Below, one piece after another: positions 1 through 8,384 of a DNA stretch of 41,195 bases. Origin of the DNA: an uncultured Campylobacterales bacterium (lineage in GTDB: Bacteria; Campylobacterota; Campylobacteria; Campylobacterales; Sulfurimonadaceae); assembly GCA_903892995.1 (NCBI GenBank), contig CAITKP010000088.1, positions 1-41,195 on the forward strand, in the 5' to 3' direction. Position numbers and translations under genes: made by a program. The notes beneath the pieces were generated by a model. It was given only the letters and a program-made list of their open reading frames with translations, was not told the DNA's origin and did no database searches. Numbering within the stretch: the stretch's first letter is position 1; the number at the start of each line of letters is the position of its first letter.

Positions 1-82
1 CTAAAGCTCCATCTGTTCCGCCGATACTTTTACCAGCTTTTATATCACGAGCAAATTGCTCTACATCTACTTCTATCTTCAT
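1..82 (-). CDS. IS256-family (mutator-type) transposase, N-terminal fragment
   Basis: Only the first 27 codons are inside the window. The peptide begins MKIEVDVEQFARDIKAGKS and continues with IGGTDGAL. A short acidic/basic start followed by a GKDG-like or G.DG.L segment is what I recall from IS256-family transposases of Campylobacterota. The start codon is supported by an AGGAA-like ribosome-binding site about 8 bases upstream and by its position just inside the IS end at about 141. The catalytic DDE residues are off the window, so the family call rests on the N-terminus and the terminal repeat. Confidence 0.5.
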   Translation of the reverse strand, partial: MKIEVDVEQFARDIKAGKSIGGTDGAL

Positions 83-141
83 ATGTCGTTCCTTGGGTAT
101 TGTTTATTTTACCCGATTGACACAGAATTTTGAACGGTCCC
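1..141 (-). mobile_element. End of an IS256-type insertion sequence (continues off the left edge)
   Basis: Read on the minus strand, a terminal-repeat-like sequence (GGGACCGTTCAAAATTCTG, starting near 141) marks the IS end. It is followed by a short leader, a ribosome-binding site and the start of a transposase gene that runs off the window. The boundary is placed where the reading frame of the adjacent sensor gene stops resembling its family (after HEFMIFGG). The GTTCAAAATTCTGTGT pattern is typical, from memory, of IS256-family ends. The exact boundary could be a few bases either way, and the target-site duplication cannot be seen because the other end is outside. Confidence 0.6.
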
Positions 142-678
142 TCCAAAAATCATAAATTCGTGCATGCTGTTTTTAATAAAATCAGTAGAACTCAAACTTA
201 TCCATCCTCCCTCCATTGCACCTATATTTTCACAACGGGTTATTACAGTTATGGTTTCGCCAGATATAAGCTCAATAGGAACAACGCTGTGGTGATTGTA
301 AAGAGCTCTATTGTTCATAGGTCTTGCATCTCCAATTTTATAGGTTTTAATGATCCTGTTTTGCTTGATAAGGTAAACATCTAATTTATCAATCGCAGGT
401 CTAGTGTTGGAGAGAATAAAAGATTGGTCTTTGTTTGTATCGTTAGCAATTATCAGTTTTGTCCATAAAGCAAATGATTGGATGCCAAAATTACTTTTTT
501 TCATAGGTGAAAATTGGGTAGATTTTTGAACAACATGAATATCTAAATTCTTTTGATTATCTATGAGATAGCTCATAAAGGGCGTTATTTCCACTTGAGA
601 TTTGAAACTTGAGAGGGCAAAGTTCGCACTTGCATAAGATACTATGCTCAATAGCAATATTGTAAAAAGAAGTTTCAT
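142..678 (-). pseudogene. 7TMR-DISM sensor protein, truncated by the insertion sequence
   Basis: The remaining ~178 codons encode a signal peptide (residues 1-18, ending near YASA) and an extracellular domain that resembles 7TMR-DISM extracellular domain 2 (a jelly-roll ligand-binding fold). It includes the typical stretch SFALWTKLIIANDTNKDQSF and a C-terminal GGWISLSS-like strand. In intact family members a seven-helix membrane domain and then a histidine kinase or GGDEF output follow. Here the frame runs into the IS end after FMIFGG, picks up nine IS-encoded residues (TVQNSVSIG) and stops at 109. The start ATG overlaps the stop of the response regulator upstream (ATGA), so the two were co-translated and the lost output was most likely a histidine kinase. 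The remainder may lie beyond the IS, outside the window. A residual secreted sensor domain could still be made. Confidence 0.7.
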
Positions 679-1358
679 ACGAGCATATAACCTAAATCTT
701 GTATGTTTATTATCTTGTCTTTTCCAATTTTTTTGCGTAATCGCAATATAGTATTTTTAATACTTGCTTTGGAAAGATCAAACTCTAAACCAAGAAGTTC
801 CTCAAGCCTTGAGTAGCTCACCAAAGCACCTTTATGAGAGATAAGCTCCTCTAAAATGATAAGTTCATTTTTTGTGAGTAGTATTGTTTGAGTAGCGTTA
901 ATGATTGATTTGCTTAAATAGTCATAATTAAGATTCTCTCCTATATTTGAGATAATAAGATCATTTTTCTCCAATCTTTTGATCGCTTCCAGCAAAGATA
1001 ATCTAAACTGATCAAACGCAAAAGGTTTGATCAAATAGTCTGCTATATTGAGTTTAATAGCCTTAAAAAGATCTTCACTCTCTTGATAGCTTGTGTTTAT
1101 TATAATGGGAGTTGTCTGATCTTTTTCTCTTATGATTTTTGCTACTTCAAGACCATTGATGTAGGGCATTCTTATATCAAGCATAATCATATTGAATTTT
1201 GTAGTTCTATACATTTTTAGGGCATCTGCTCCATTATCTACAGCTTTTACAGTTTTAAAAAATATACTGAGCGTTTGTGTAGTAGCTTCTCGAACAGTCG
1301 CGTCATCTTCAGCGTACAAAATAGACATGTTTTTTAATATCTCTAATCCATTTTTCAT
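675..1358 (-). CDS. OmpR-family response regulator
   Basis: This is a two-domain transcription regulator of 227 aa. The receiver domain (about 10-125) has the acidic pair D18/D19, the phospho-acceptor D61 (MLDIRMP), T89 and the conserved K111 (LIKPF). A winged-helix Trans_Reg_C DNA-binding domain occupies about 140-227 and ends with the usual IQDLGYML. The gene overlaps the disrupted sensor by four bases, so its cognate kinase is probably lost and it may now be orphaned or depend on cross-talk. A second ATG at 1328 would start directly at the receiver fold (MSILYAEDD). I keep 1358 because neither has a convincing ribosome-binding site. A tandem direct repeat upstream is a candidate autoregulatory site. 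Confidence 0.85.
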   Translation of the reverse strand: MKNGLEILKNMSILYAEDDATVREATTQTLSIFFKTVKAVDNGADALKMYRTTKFNMIMLDIRMPYINGLEVAKIIREKDQTTPIIINTSYQESEDLFKAIKLNIADYLIKPFAFDQFRLSLLEAIKRLEKNDLIISNIGENLNYDYLSKSIINATQTILLTKNELIILEELISHKGALVSYSRLEELLGLEFDLSKASIKNTILRLRKKIGKDKIINIQDLGYMLV

Positions 1359-1389
1359 TATTTACCAATAGTATATAAATTTTCTCAAT

Positions 1390-1395
1390 ATTATA
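1390..1395 (-). promoter_or_regulatory. Candidate -10 box for the response regulator gene
   Basis: The minus strand reads TATAAT about 31 bases upstream of the ATG at 1358. No good -35 is visible; the position is occupied by the GTCTCAAAAT direct repeats, which would suit an activated or autoregulated promoter. Confidence 0.45.
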
Positions 1396-1403
1396 GATAT
1401 AAA

Positions 1404-1424
1404 GTCTCAAAATTGTCTCAAAAT
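1404..1424. promoter_or_regulatory. Tandem direct repeat, candidate response-regulator operator
   Basis: GTCTCAAAAT occurs perfectly at 1404-1413 and again at 1415-1424, an 11-base period (about one helical turn). A partial inverted copy, GTGAGAC, lies at 1445-1451. Tandem half-sites spaced by one turn at the -35 position are the usual binding geometry of OmpR/PhoB-family regulators. The site lies between the response regulator and the divergent PAS/chemoreceptor genes and could control either. Confidence 0.5.
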
Positions 1425-1457
1425 AAGTTAAAACTTTATTTATTGTGAGACTTTCAT

Positions 1458-1487
1458 TTGACTTTAGTAGTGCAAAATTAGAATAAT
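1458..1487 (+). promoter_or_regulatory. Candidate promoter for the PAS/chemoreceptor pair
   Basis: TTGACT at 1458-1463 is followed after 18 bases by AATAAT at 1482-1487, which leaves a leader of about 30 bases before the ATG at 1523. The match is moderate only. Confidence 0.4.
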
Positions 1488-1522
1488 AGATTATTTTACT
1501 TGAAATGAACAAAGAGGTTACT

Positions 1523-1903
1523 ATGGAACATGTTTTAAACGATACCGATTTTTTAGTATCACAAACAGATTCAAAAGGGAAAATTATTTTTGCCAATGAA
1601 GATTTTTGCAAGATAGCAGGATACACTCTTGAAGAGCTTATAGGACAACCACATAGTATTGTGCGTCATCCAGATATGCCAAAAGCGGCATTTCAAGATT
1701 TATGGGAGACAGTTCGTAGTGGAAAAGTTTGGAAAGGGTATGTGAAAAACAGCACTAAAAATGGTGGATTTTACTGGGTTTTTGCAACAGTTTATCCAAA
1801 TATTGAGTGTGGTGACAGCAGTGGGGGATATCTTTCTTGTCGGCGTAAACCTTCAGTTGAGGAGATTAAAAAAGCTGAAGAACTCTATAAAACTATGCGT
1901 TAA
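1523..1903 (+). CDS. cetB: Aer-type PAS protein, CetB-like energy-taxis sensor
   Basis: A single PAS domain fills this 126-aa soluble protein. The sequence [19 protein letters not shown], then [29 protein letters not shown] and KNGGFYWV closely follows the FAD-binding PAS of E. coli Aer. In Campylobacter the same layout is split in two: CetB carries the PAS/FAD redox sensor and CetA carries the membrane and signalling parts. Here the next gene, 17 bases downstream, is a chemoreceptor with no ligand domain, which fits that arrangement. The start at 1523 is chosen over the ATG at 1505 because AAGAGG (1512-1517) sits five bases before it and homology begins right after. FAD binding is inferred from family resemblance. 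Confidence 0.75.
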   Translation: MEHVLNDTDFLVSQTDSKGKIIFANEDFCKIAGYTLEELIGQPHSIVRHPDMPKAAFQDLWETVRSGKVWKGYVKNSTKNGGFYWVFATVYPNIECGDSSGGYLSCRRKPSVEEIKKAEELYKTMR

Positions 1904-1920
1904 TAAAAGGATACAAACAG

Positions 1921-3027
1921 ATGAAAAATAGTATAAAAACAGTCATTTTGGCATTTATTGCGATACTAGGAATGGTTTTATCAATAGCTTTTAATTCGCT
2001 ATGGATCAGCGTGGGAGTTATAGTTGTTCTCGCAGTAGTTGCAATAGGACTCAATAGCACAACAACGGATTCGCTAGAGATAGAACAACAGTTGAGTGAA
2101 CTTGAAGAATTGATGAAATTTAAACGCAATCAGATGGAGATCCATTCTGCAGATCCAGAGAGTATAGTCGGAAAATTAAACCATTTGGCACAAACTCATG
2201 AAAAGGTCTTGGAAGAGGATACTAAAGTTGCTGGTGAAATGGTTTTACTTGCTGACAAAGTGCGTAGAGGTCACTATATGTGTCGTGTATCTAGCGATAG
2301 TAAAACACCGCATGTGCATCTATTGAAAAAAACGATGAACACAATGCTTGATGCAACTGAAAAAAATCTCGATCTCGCTATCAATGTTTTAGAAGCATTG
2401 AGCAAGGGCAGATTTACAACTCGAGCAAAAGTAGAAGTTGAGGGTAAAATGGCTGAAATGCTTGAGAAAATCAATATACTAGGGGTTGCACTGCAGTCTA
2501 TGGAAAATGAAAATAATGAATCAAAAAATGTGCTCAACAACACCACACAACAACTCAAAGATACTATCGAATCACTCCGTTCAAATCAGTTTGTTGAACT
2601 CAATAGTATGATCAATATGACTGTAAATCGTATTTCAAATGTTGCAAGCAAAGAGCATGAGCTTGCTGATAATCTCAAAACTTTAGCAGGAAATGCACAA
2701 GAAACGAAACAGATTTTGACTACTATTGGAGATATTGCAGATCAAACAAACCTTTTAGCACTCAATGCAGCGATAGAAGCAGCACGAGCAGGAGAACATG
2801 GTCGAGGATTTGCCGTTGTTGCTGATGAGGTGAGAAAACTAGCAGAGAGAACGCAGCAAAGTTTAGCTGAGACAGCTGCTACTATCAATATTTTAATTCA
2901 AGCAATCACTGATAACAGCCAATCTCTCAATAAAAATATGGATGAGATGATGGATCTCACGCACTATGTAGGAAGCGTCGATAGTAAAATGAATGAACTA
3001 CTAACATCTATGGATAACTTACGATAG
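1921..3027 (+). CDS. cetA: Chemoreceptor without ligand domain, CetA-like partner of the PAS protein
   Basis: This 368-aa protein begins with a membrane hairpin (about 7-23 and 26-43) with almost no periplasmic loop, so it cannot sense an external ligand itself. Next come two HAMP-like helical modules (about 90-140 and 145-180), then the MCP signalling coiled coil. The hairpin tip (about 275-312: [20 protein letters not shown], then [15 protein letters not shown]) is the near-invariant CheA/CheW contact. No C-terminal CheR-docking pentapeptide is visible. An AAAGGA ribosome-binding site precedes the ATG. The expected role is to pass the redox signal of the adjacent PAS protein to the chemotaxis kinase. 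It ends only two bases from the convergent acyltransferase gene. The cetA name is by architecture, not measured similarity. Confidence 0.75.
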   Translation: MKNSIKTVILAFIAILGMVLSIAFNSLWISVGVIVVLAVVAIGLNSTTTDSLEIEQQLSELEELMKFKRNQMEIHSADPESIVGKLNHLAQTHEKVLEEDTKVAGEMVLLADKVRRGHYMCRVSSDSKTPHVHLLKKTMNTMLDATEKNLDLAINVLEALSKGRFTTRAKVEVEGKMAEMLEKINILGVALQSMENENNESKNVLNNTTQQLKDTIESLRSNQFVELNSMINMTVNRISNVASKEHELADNLKTLAGNAQETKQILTTIGDIADQTNLLALNAAIEAARAGEHGRGFAVVADEVRKLAERTQQSLAETAATINILIQAITDNSQSLNKNMDEMMDLTHYVGSVDSKMNELLTSMDNLR

Positions 3028-3029
3028 GT

Positions 3030-4742
3030 TCAGCATAAATAACGCTCTTTTTTATGGGTTTTTAGCTTTGAGATATCAACGATAATAAACCCATCGACAC
3101 AGTTTTCAAAATCTTTATCCATACCAAAATCACTAAACTCTACACCACCATCTTCGCAAAGATCACTATACTGTTTATAGAGTGTTGGGATGGAGAGCCC
3201 TTGCATCTGCAGTTTGTCTCGAAGTATAATAAGATCCTTTTTAAAATCTTTACAATCAAAGATAGTTCCAAAAAGTGCTTCAAGATGTGATGAGATGATA
3301 AAAGGCTCTTTATGCTTTACATGTAAGCCCTTTGAACCAAAATAGTTTTTATAAAAATAGATAAGTATCGCCGTAGCTTCGTAGTTGTAAGATTTAGAGA
3401 TACTTACAGGTCCAAACATATAGCGGATATCAGGATTGTTTTTGAGATAGGCTCCGATCCCCTGCCATAGATAATCAAGCGCTCTTGAGTTTTGGTATTT
3501 TGGCTGGATAAAACTGCGTCCAAGTTCTAATCCCTCTCTTTTAAAACTCTCAAAGCTTTGTTGATACTCAAAAAGTGTTGCGGTATAGAGTCCCTCTTGT
3601 CCATAGGTGTGTATTATTTCTTTAGCTTTTGCGACTCTGTAAGAACCTACAATTTCGCCATCATGATCGTCCCAAAGCACGATGTGATCATAGATGAAAT
3701 CATACTCATCGATATCTCTTTTCTTTCCGCTTCCCTCTTTGACATGACGAAATGAGATCTCTCTGAGTCTGCCTATCTCTTTTAAAACACAGCTTTCCTC
3801 TTTTGATGAGTACAAAAATATTTTTTTGCCATCTTTGGTTTGCCCTAGAGACTCGGATTTTAAAAGTTCATTTTTAAGCTCTTGATGGTTCTCTGCGAGT
3901 GCGATCTCATTTTGTGTTTTAAAGAGACAAGGTTTGTTTTTTGCAAGGCGTTCAAGATGTTTTTTGAGAAGTTTGACTGTATCTTTAATACTCAGTGATG
4001 GGATATTATAGTTTTCAAAGGGAATCGATTTTCCAATTTTAAATTCTATATTTTTTCTATAAAATTTAAACATCTCATTTGGAAGCGTGAGAGTTGCAAG
4101 AGATTTATTGAGACTTGAGAGTGTGTAGAAAAAACTGCTGTTTTTTGCACCGATATGGATGGGTAAAAGCGGTGCTTGCATTTTTAAAGCGATACGTAAA
4201 AATCCGCTTTGCCACTTTGTGTCTTTTATACCATTGACACGTGCGCGACTCACTTCACCTGAGGGAAATAAAATAAGCAACTGCTCAGATTTGAGGGCAT
4301 TAAACATTCTCTCCAAAGAGCTTTTATCCATCTTTCCTCGGATATTATCAACTGGAATGATGAGTTCACTTAAATTTTCAATCGAGGCTAAAAAAGTGGT
4401 GGCGACTATTTTGATATCTTTTCGAATATCTTTTAAGACATATAAAAGTGCTAAAGCATCAAGTGCACCAAGGGGATGGTTTGCGATGACGACACATCTG
4501 CCATAGCTAGGAACCCTCTGGAGCTGATTTTTATGGATGGTGATATCTACTTCAAAATGATCTAGCACTGCTTCGACAAAGCCAAAGGCATCTTTATATT
4601 GGTGCTTTTGCAAGAAGCTATTAACCTCATTTTCATGAAACAGTTTACGAAGGAGGGTGGTTGCAATATTTTTTAAGATATTTGGGAGTTTATTAAATCC
4701 CTCATAGTTATGTTCAAGGTAGTTTTGTACAGAGACTTGCAT
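3030..4742 (-). CDS. olsF: Two-domain acyltransferase (PlsC-like + GNAT/hemolysin-type), OlsF-like ornithine lipid synthase
   Basis: The N-terminal half (about 80-290) is a lysophospholipid-acyltransferase fold: NHPLGALD at 88-95 supplies the catalytic His/Asp, FPSGEVSR at 159-166 is the glycerol-phosphate-type block, and PLLPIHIG follows. The C-terminal half (about 300-545) resembles the GNAT-like 'putative hemolysin'/OlsB N-acyltransferase family, with IVGSYRVAKA, LGRSFIQPKYQNSRALDYLW and FGPVSISKSY. A fusion of an O-acyltransferase with an OlsB-like N-acyltransferase is the architecture of OlsF, which makes ornithine (phosphorus-free amino) lipids in one protein. At 570 aa it matches a two-domain enzyme. 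The acceptor amino acid cannot be read from sequence, so another aminolipid is possible. It stands alone with its own probable promoter. It carries one TTACATGTAA palindrome (LHV frame). Confidence 0.65.
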   Translation of the reverse strand: MQVSVQNYLEHNYEGFNKLPNILKNIATTLLRKLFHENEVNSFLQKHQYKDAFGFVEAVLDHFEVDITIHKNQLQRVPSYGRCVVIANHPLGALDALALLYVLKDIRKDIKIVATTFLASIENLSELIIPVDNIRGKMDKSSLERMFNALKSEQLLILFPSGEVSRARVNGIKDTKWQSGFLRIALKMQAPLLPIHIGAKNSSFFYTLSSLNKSLATLTLPNEMFKFYRKNIEFKIGKSIPFENYNIPSLSIKDTVKLLKKHLERLAKNKPCLFKTQNEIALAENHQELKNELLKSESLGQTKDGKKIFLYSSKEESCVLKEIGRLREISFRHVKEGSGKKRDIDEYDFIYDHIVLWDDHDGEIVGSYRVAKAKEIIHTYGQEGLYTATLFEYQQSFESFKREGLELGRSFIQPKYQNSRALDYLWQGIGAYLKNNPDIRYMFGPVSISKSYNYEATAILIYFYKNYFGSKGLHVKHKEPFIISSHLEALFGTIFDCKDFKKDLIILRDKLQMQGLSIPTLYKQYSDLCEDGGVEFSDFGMDKDFENCVDGFIIVDISKLKTHKKERYLC

Positions 4743-4750
4743 CTTAATGC

Positions 4751-4783
4751 CTTCAATAGATTATGTATGAAATAATATTGAAG
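4751..4783. promoter_or_regulatory. olsF promoter region with inverted repeat
   Basis: CTTCAATA (4751-4758) and TATTGAAG (4776-4783) form a perfect 8-base inverted repeat with a 17-base gap. The gap contains, on the minus strand, CATAAT (4760-4765), a plausible -10 box for the acyltransferase gene. The repeat therefore brackets the promoter core and could be an operator. There is no T-run, so it does not look like a terminator for the upstream bat genes. Confidence 0.4.
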
Positions 4784-4799
4784 CAGCATCACAGCTTGG

Positions 4800-5939
4800 T
4801 TACATTAGATTTTTTAAGAGTGATTTTTTAATCTCTGCAAAACTATTTTCAGATTTATTGTATAAAAGTGCCTCAAGCGCATCGATGGACTCTTGAACCA
4901 AGGCGGATGGATAGTTTTGCATCAATACGATTATCAGCTCTTTTGGCTCTTTAGCCTCTTTAATATCTCTAAAGTTATCTTCTCTTTTTCTTGTAAAACT
5001 CCATTTTGGTGCGAGTTTTGCGGTAAAAAATCCTGCAAAAAATATTAATGCTGCAATCGCACCATCTTTTAGGTCTTTGAGCTGAAAAGTGCTATTTTCT
5101 GGAAACTCTTTTTTATCTATAAGCGTTGCTGGATCAATAGAGAAGACTTTTATATTGTAGCTTGGAGTTTTAAGTGTGTAATATATTTTCTTTTTTGGTG
5201 AGTAGGCTTTGAGTTCTACTGGAGAAATGGCAAAATTATTTTTACTTGATAGCGCGTACATGTAATCTTTTTTGAGATCATATCCCTCTTGTGTTGCTTT
5301 TAAAAATTGATTGTTTACTTGAAAAAAGGAGGTGACACCCTGCATCTCACCTAAAGGTTTGAGAGCATCATCTACATAGCCAACTCCACTAAGCGTATAG
5401 TTTATCTTCGCCGCTCCATATTGATTTATCTCATTTTTTTGTAGTTTTGACTCTAAATTAAAGTCACCCACAAGATCAACATCTTTGCTCAAAGGGTTTA
5501 CATGTAAGGCGAGTGACTGTGTTTGTAGATTTTTTACAAGCACTTTTGAGGATTTTAGATCTCTATCGCCTATGCCTATATCTGTGAGAGTCTCACTTGT
5601 GTGTATGTGCGCTAAAAAGTTAAAATTGAGTGTTATATCACCACTTTTGAGTGGAAATACAAGGTATTTAAAGAGAGTTGTTTTATTGAGTGATGCATTT
5701 TTTTGCGTGTCGATACTCAAGAGAGCAGTTTTAAAATTATCACTTTTTTGCGGCTCAAAGATAAAATCTATATGTGCCATTGGGTCTTGTTGCGTGGCTG
5801 TAAAAGTAACAACAAAAGCTTCTTTTACTACAAGCTCTTTTTTATTAGAACTCAGTGTAGTGCTTGCAAAAGGCGAAGAAGCAAAAAGTAAAATTGGAAA
5901 TAAAAGTAAAAGGGTGATTTTACCAAGGTGATTTTTCAT
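4800..5939 (-). CDS. batD: BatD-like membrane-anchored protein
   Basis: The 379-aa product starts with a signal peptide (about 1-20), followed by a large beta-rich periplasmic region (about 25-285). One transmembrane helix (about 293-310, AALIFFAGFFTAKLAP) leads to a short cytoplasmic helical tail. This topology and the position after two VWA-domain genes identify BatD of the Bacteroides aerotolerance (Bat) group. The precise biochemical role of Bat proteins is not settled; they are thought to act as a cell-envelope complex with MoxR-type ATPases. The start overlaps the end of batBC by 20 bases, implying translational coupling. It contains one exact TTACATGTAA (LHV) and one single-mismatch copy at 5256-5265. 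Confidence 0.75.
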   Translation of the reverse strand: MKNHLGKITLLLLFPILLFASSPFASTTLSSNKKELVVKEAFVVTFTATQQDPMAHIDFIFEPQKSDNFKTALLSIDTQKNASLNKTTLFKYLVFPLKSGDITLNFNFLAHIHTSETLTDIGIGDRDLKSSKVLVKNLQTQSLALHVNPLSKDVDLVGDFNLESKLQKNEINQYGAAKINYTLSGVGYVDDALKPLGEMQGVTSFFQVNNQFLKATQEGYDLKKDYMYALSSKNNFAISPVELKAYSPKKKIYYTLKTPSYNIKVFSIDPATLIDKKEFPENSTFQLKDLKDGAIAALIFFAGFFTAKLAPKWSFTRKREDNFRDIKEAKEPKELIIVLMQNYPSALVQESIDALEALLYNKSENSFAEIKKSLLKNLM

Positions 5940-7476
5940 CTGTGTATCCTTTATTGATCATCTCATAAGAGCGGTACCCCATTTGGTACTGCGCAGCATT
6001 TGATGATTTTTGCGTGTTTTGATCCGCTTTTTGGGTGTCATCTTTTTTAGAATCACCCGCACCGTTACTGCTTTGACCCGCTTGTTGGTTTGATCCGCTT
6101 TTGCCACCGCCCTCTTTTTTATCATCATTTTGTGTGCCTGTTTTTTTGGAACTGTTTTGTTTGCTTTGAGCTGATTTTGGCGGGAGCATATCGGAGATAT
6201 TGACTCCATTTTTTAGAGAGAGTTTATGTAAAAGAGTAAGATTATAAAGAGCGTCTTTATCCTCGCCAAGTGCTAGCGCTTGCTCATAGTAAACTTCGGC
6301 TCTGTCATAACGCTGTAGGTGAATCGCACATCCAGCCATATCATAAAAGATCTTTTGCTTGATCTCTTTTGAACCTGTTTGTATCTTGTCAAAATACTCC
6401 AAAGCTTTTTTATAATGTCCAGCTTTGTAGTAAGAAGTGGCAGTGTTAAAATAACTCTGCACACTTGGGGTGGCTTTTTCAAACTCTCTTGCAGCATGAA
6501 GATACTCTTTGCGTGAAAAAGCATTATTTGCATTTGTGAAATGGTAAAAGTCGATCAAATCTGCATGAGAAGGGTTTGGCAAAAGAAGTATAAGTGCTAA
6601 AAAAGAGAGTTGATGCAGCTTTGTGATAGCTGCTAAAAAGAGTAAAAGAGAGAGAATAAGTGGAAAATAATAGAGCTCTTTATAGCTTTTGAGCTGTGTA
6701 ATGGCATTTGATTTTTTGTTATTGCTGCTTGAGATATCATGAGAGAGTTTTGAAAGTGTAGCTGTATCAAACTCATAATAGTTGCCTCCACTTTGCAAAG
6801 AGAGCTCTTTGAGTATTGGATTGAGTCTTGAAATAACAAGTGAACTGTATTGATCTTTGAGTGTCATTCCATCTTTTTTGAGTGCAACTCCCTCTTTGGT
6901 TGCCATTGCGACAACGCTTACTACGATATTATTTGTTTTACAAAGTGCAAGAAGTGGGGCAAGATCATTTTCATCTCCGCCATCACTAAAGAGAATAAGA
7001 TTTTTTCTCTGCGAGGATGTTTTTGCAATAGTGCTAAAGAGCTGTTTGAGCTCTGTACTTTTTGTTAAGATAAAGTTTGGATTGAGCGCATCTAGTGCCA
7101 TGATGCTTATAGCTCCATCTGTCGTTGGCGGCGAGATAAGAAGCATGTTGGAAGTAAAGGCAAAGAGTGAAAATTTATCTTTTGGATGGGTGTTAATTAG
7201 CTCTTTAATCATCTCTTTTGCAGCTTCATAGCGTGATGGTTTAATATCATCAGCCTGCATCGAAAAAGAGGCATCAAGCGCAATGATATACTCTTGTACA
7301 TCAAATTTTTGATCCTCTAAAGAGTCTGAAATCACTGGTCTTGCAAGCGTAAAGAGCAAAAATACAAGGCTAAAATAGAGTAGTTTTATCTGTTTTGATT
7401 CACTCGCTTTATTTTTTTTGTATAGCAAGTAAAGAGGGATGAGAACAAAAAATACCCACGGATAAAGAAAACTCAT
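5920..7476 (-). CDS. batB: BatB/BatC fusion: VWA domain plus TPR repeats
   Basis: This 518-aa protein joins two Bat modules. Residues 1-60 hold two N-terminal membrane helices. A von Willebrand A domain follows with an intact MIDAS start D68-A-S70-F-S72. A third helix lies near 275-310, then TPR-like repeats (about 315-415, with AAREFEKA, YKKALEYFDKI and YDRAEVYYEQALAL), and a low-complexity Ser/Gly/Gln/Lys tail (about 420-505). In Bacteroides batB and batC are separate genes. VWA MIDAS sites bind metal and mediate protein contacts, so this is probably the scaffold subunit. The start overlaps batA by four bases. Confidence 0.75.
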   Translation of the reverse strand: MSFLYPWVFFVLIPLYLLYKKNKASESKQIKLLYFSLVFLLFTLARPVISDSLEDQKFDVQEYIIALDASFSMQADDIKPSRYEAAKEMIKELINTHPKDKFSLFAFTSNMLLISPPTTDGAISIMALDALNPNFILTKSTELKQLFSTIAKTSSQRKNLILFSDGGDENDLAPLLALCKTNNIVVSVVAMATKEGVALKKDGMTLKDQYSSLVISRLNPILKELSLQSGGNYYEFDTATLSKLSHDISSSNNKKSNAITQLKSYKELYYFPLILSLLLFLAAITKLHQLSFLALILLLPNPSHADLIDFYHFTNANNAFSRKEYLHAAREFEKATPSVQSYFNTATSYYKAGHYKKALEYFDKIQTGSKEIKQKIFYDMAGCAIHLQRYDRAEVYYEQALALGEDKDALYNLTLLHKLSLKNGVNISDMLPPKSAQSKQNSSKKTGTQNDDKKEGGGKSGSNQQAGQSSNGAGDSKKDDTQKADQNTQKSSNAAQYQMGYRSYEMINKGYTDEKSPW

Positions 7477-8381
7477 GCAGCTCTCCTTTTTAAAAGTAGG
7501 CTAGTTAATAAAACTGCAGCCAAGAGAAGAGGATAAAGCGCTAAGAGTTGTTTATTGATATAGCTTTGAGAGCGGATTTTACTTGGTTCAAGAGAATCTA
7601 TCTCGCTGTAAACATCTTTAAGCGAAGAGGCATCGCTTGCTTCAAACATCTTTGCATTTGAGTTTTTTGCGATAAGTTTTAAAAGAGCTTCATCATAATC
7701 ACCCTTTTTTCCAATCCCGATTGTATAGATTTTTATATTTTTTTGTACCGCTTGAGAGAGTGCGTCTTTGGGTGAAATAGCACCGCTGTTGTGATAGCCA
7801 TCGGTGATGAGAAGCATCACTTTCTCTTTGGCTTGTCCCATACTTAAAAGTCTCGTTGCATTTGCGATACCCTCGCCAATGGCGGTGTTGTCTCCAGCAA
7901 TGCCCACATCTAAAAAACTTATAAGATAAGCAACGGCATTCATATCATAGGTCAAAGGAACACTTGAAAAGGCATAAGAACCAAAAACGCTGACACCAAC
8001 ATTATCATCATAACGATCTTTGATAAACTGTGCGATAAGCTCTTTTAAAACATCAAATTTGCTTTTTTGATCTGATTTTTTGTCATACCCACTCTCACCC
8101 ATAGAACCGCTGCAATCAAGCACTAAAATAAGATCGCGGCCTTTTCTCTGTTGGCTCGATTTAGAATCATAAGTGATCGGTGAAGCAAGGGCTGTGACTA
8201 AAAGAGTGAAAATGAGCGAGTAGAGCAGACGCTCTTTGTTAAACCAACTTGTTTTCAGTGTAAAGAGTGAGATATGAGGAAAAATGACCTGCTTAATGGT
8301 TGCTGGACATCTGTAAACACAGATGATGAGCAAAAGCAGGAAAAATGCAAAGGGGTATTCAAACTCAAAATGGGAAAACAT
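7473..8381 (-). CDS. batA: BatA-like VWA-domain membrane protein
   Basis: The 302-aa protein has helices at about 10-22 and 52-67, then a VWA domain with a perfect MIDAS motif D89-C-S91-G-S93, the threonine-bearing loop GDNTAIGEGIANA and the ITDGYHNSG strand. It closes with a C-terminal helix (about 280-297). This is the standard BatA layout. The operon's usual upstream partners, a MoxR ATPase and a DUF58 protein, are not present; the gene upstream is a thioredoxin. The start is three bases after the stop of that gene. Confidence 0.78.
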   Translation of the reverse strand: MFSHFEFEYPFAFFLLLLIICVYRCPATIKQVIFPHISLFTLKTSWFNKERLLYSLIFTLLVTALASPITYDSKSSQQRKGRDLILVLDCSGSMGESGYDKKSDQKSKFDVLKELIAQFIKDRYDDNVGVSVFGSYAFSSVPLTYDMNAVAYLISFLDVGIAGDNTAIGEGIANATRLLSMGQAKEKVMLLITDGYHNSGAISPKDALSQAVQKNIKIYTIGIGKKGDYDEALLKLIAKNSNAKMFEASDASSLKDVYSEIDSLEPSKIRSQSYINKQLLALYPLLLAAVLLTSLLLKRRAA

Positions 8382-8384
8382 AAT

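Noticed and set aside
109-141. C-terminal residues TVQNSVSIG of the truncated sensor as native protein
   Set aside because: They are encoded by the IS end, not by the sensor gene.
1309-1626. Open frame on the minus strand across the response regulator start and the cetB-like gene
   Set aside because: It overlaps two well supported genes and the promoter gap and shows no family resemblance.
4751-4783. Inverted repeat as terminator of the bat operon
   Set aside because: There is no T-run after the stem on the minus strand, and the repeat encloses a -10 box instead.
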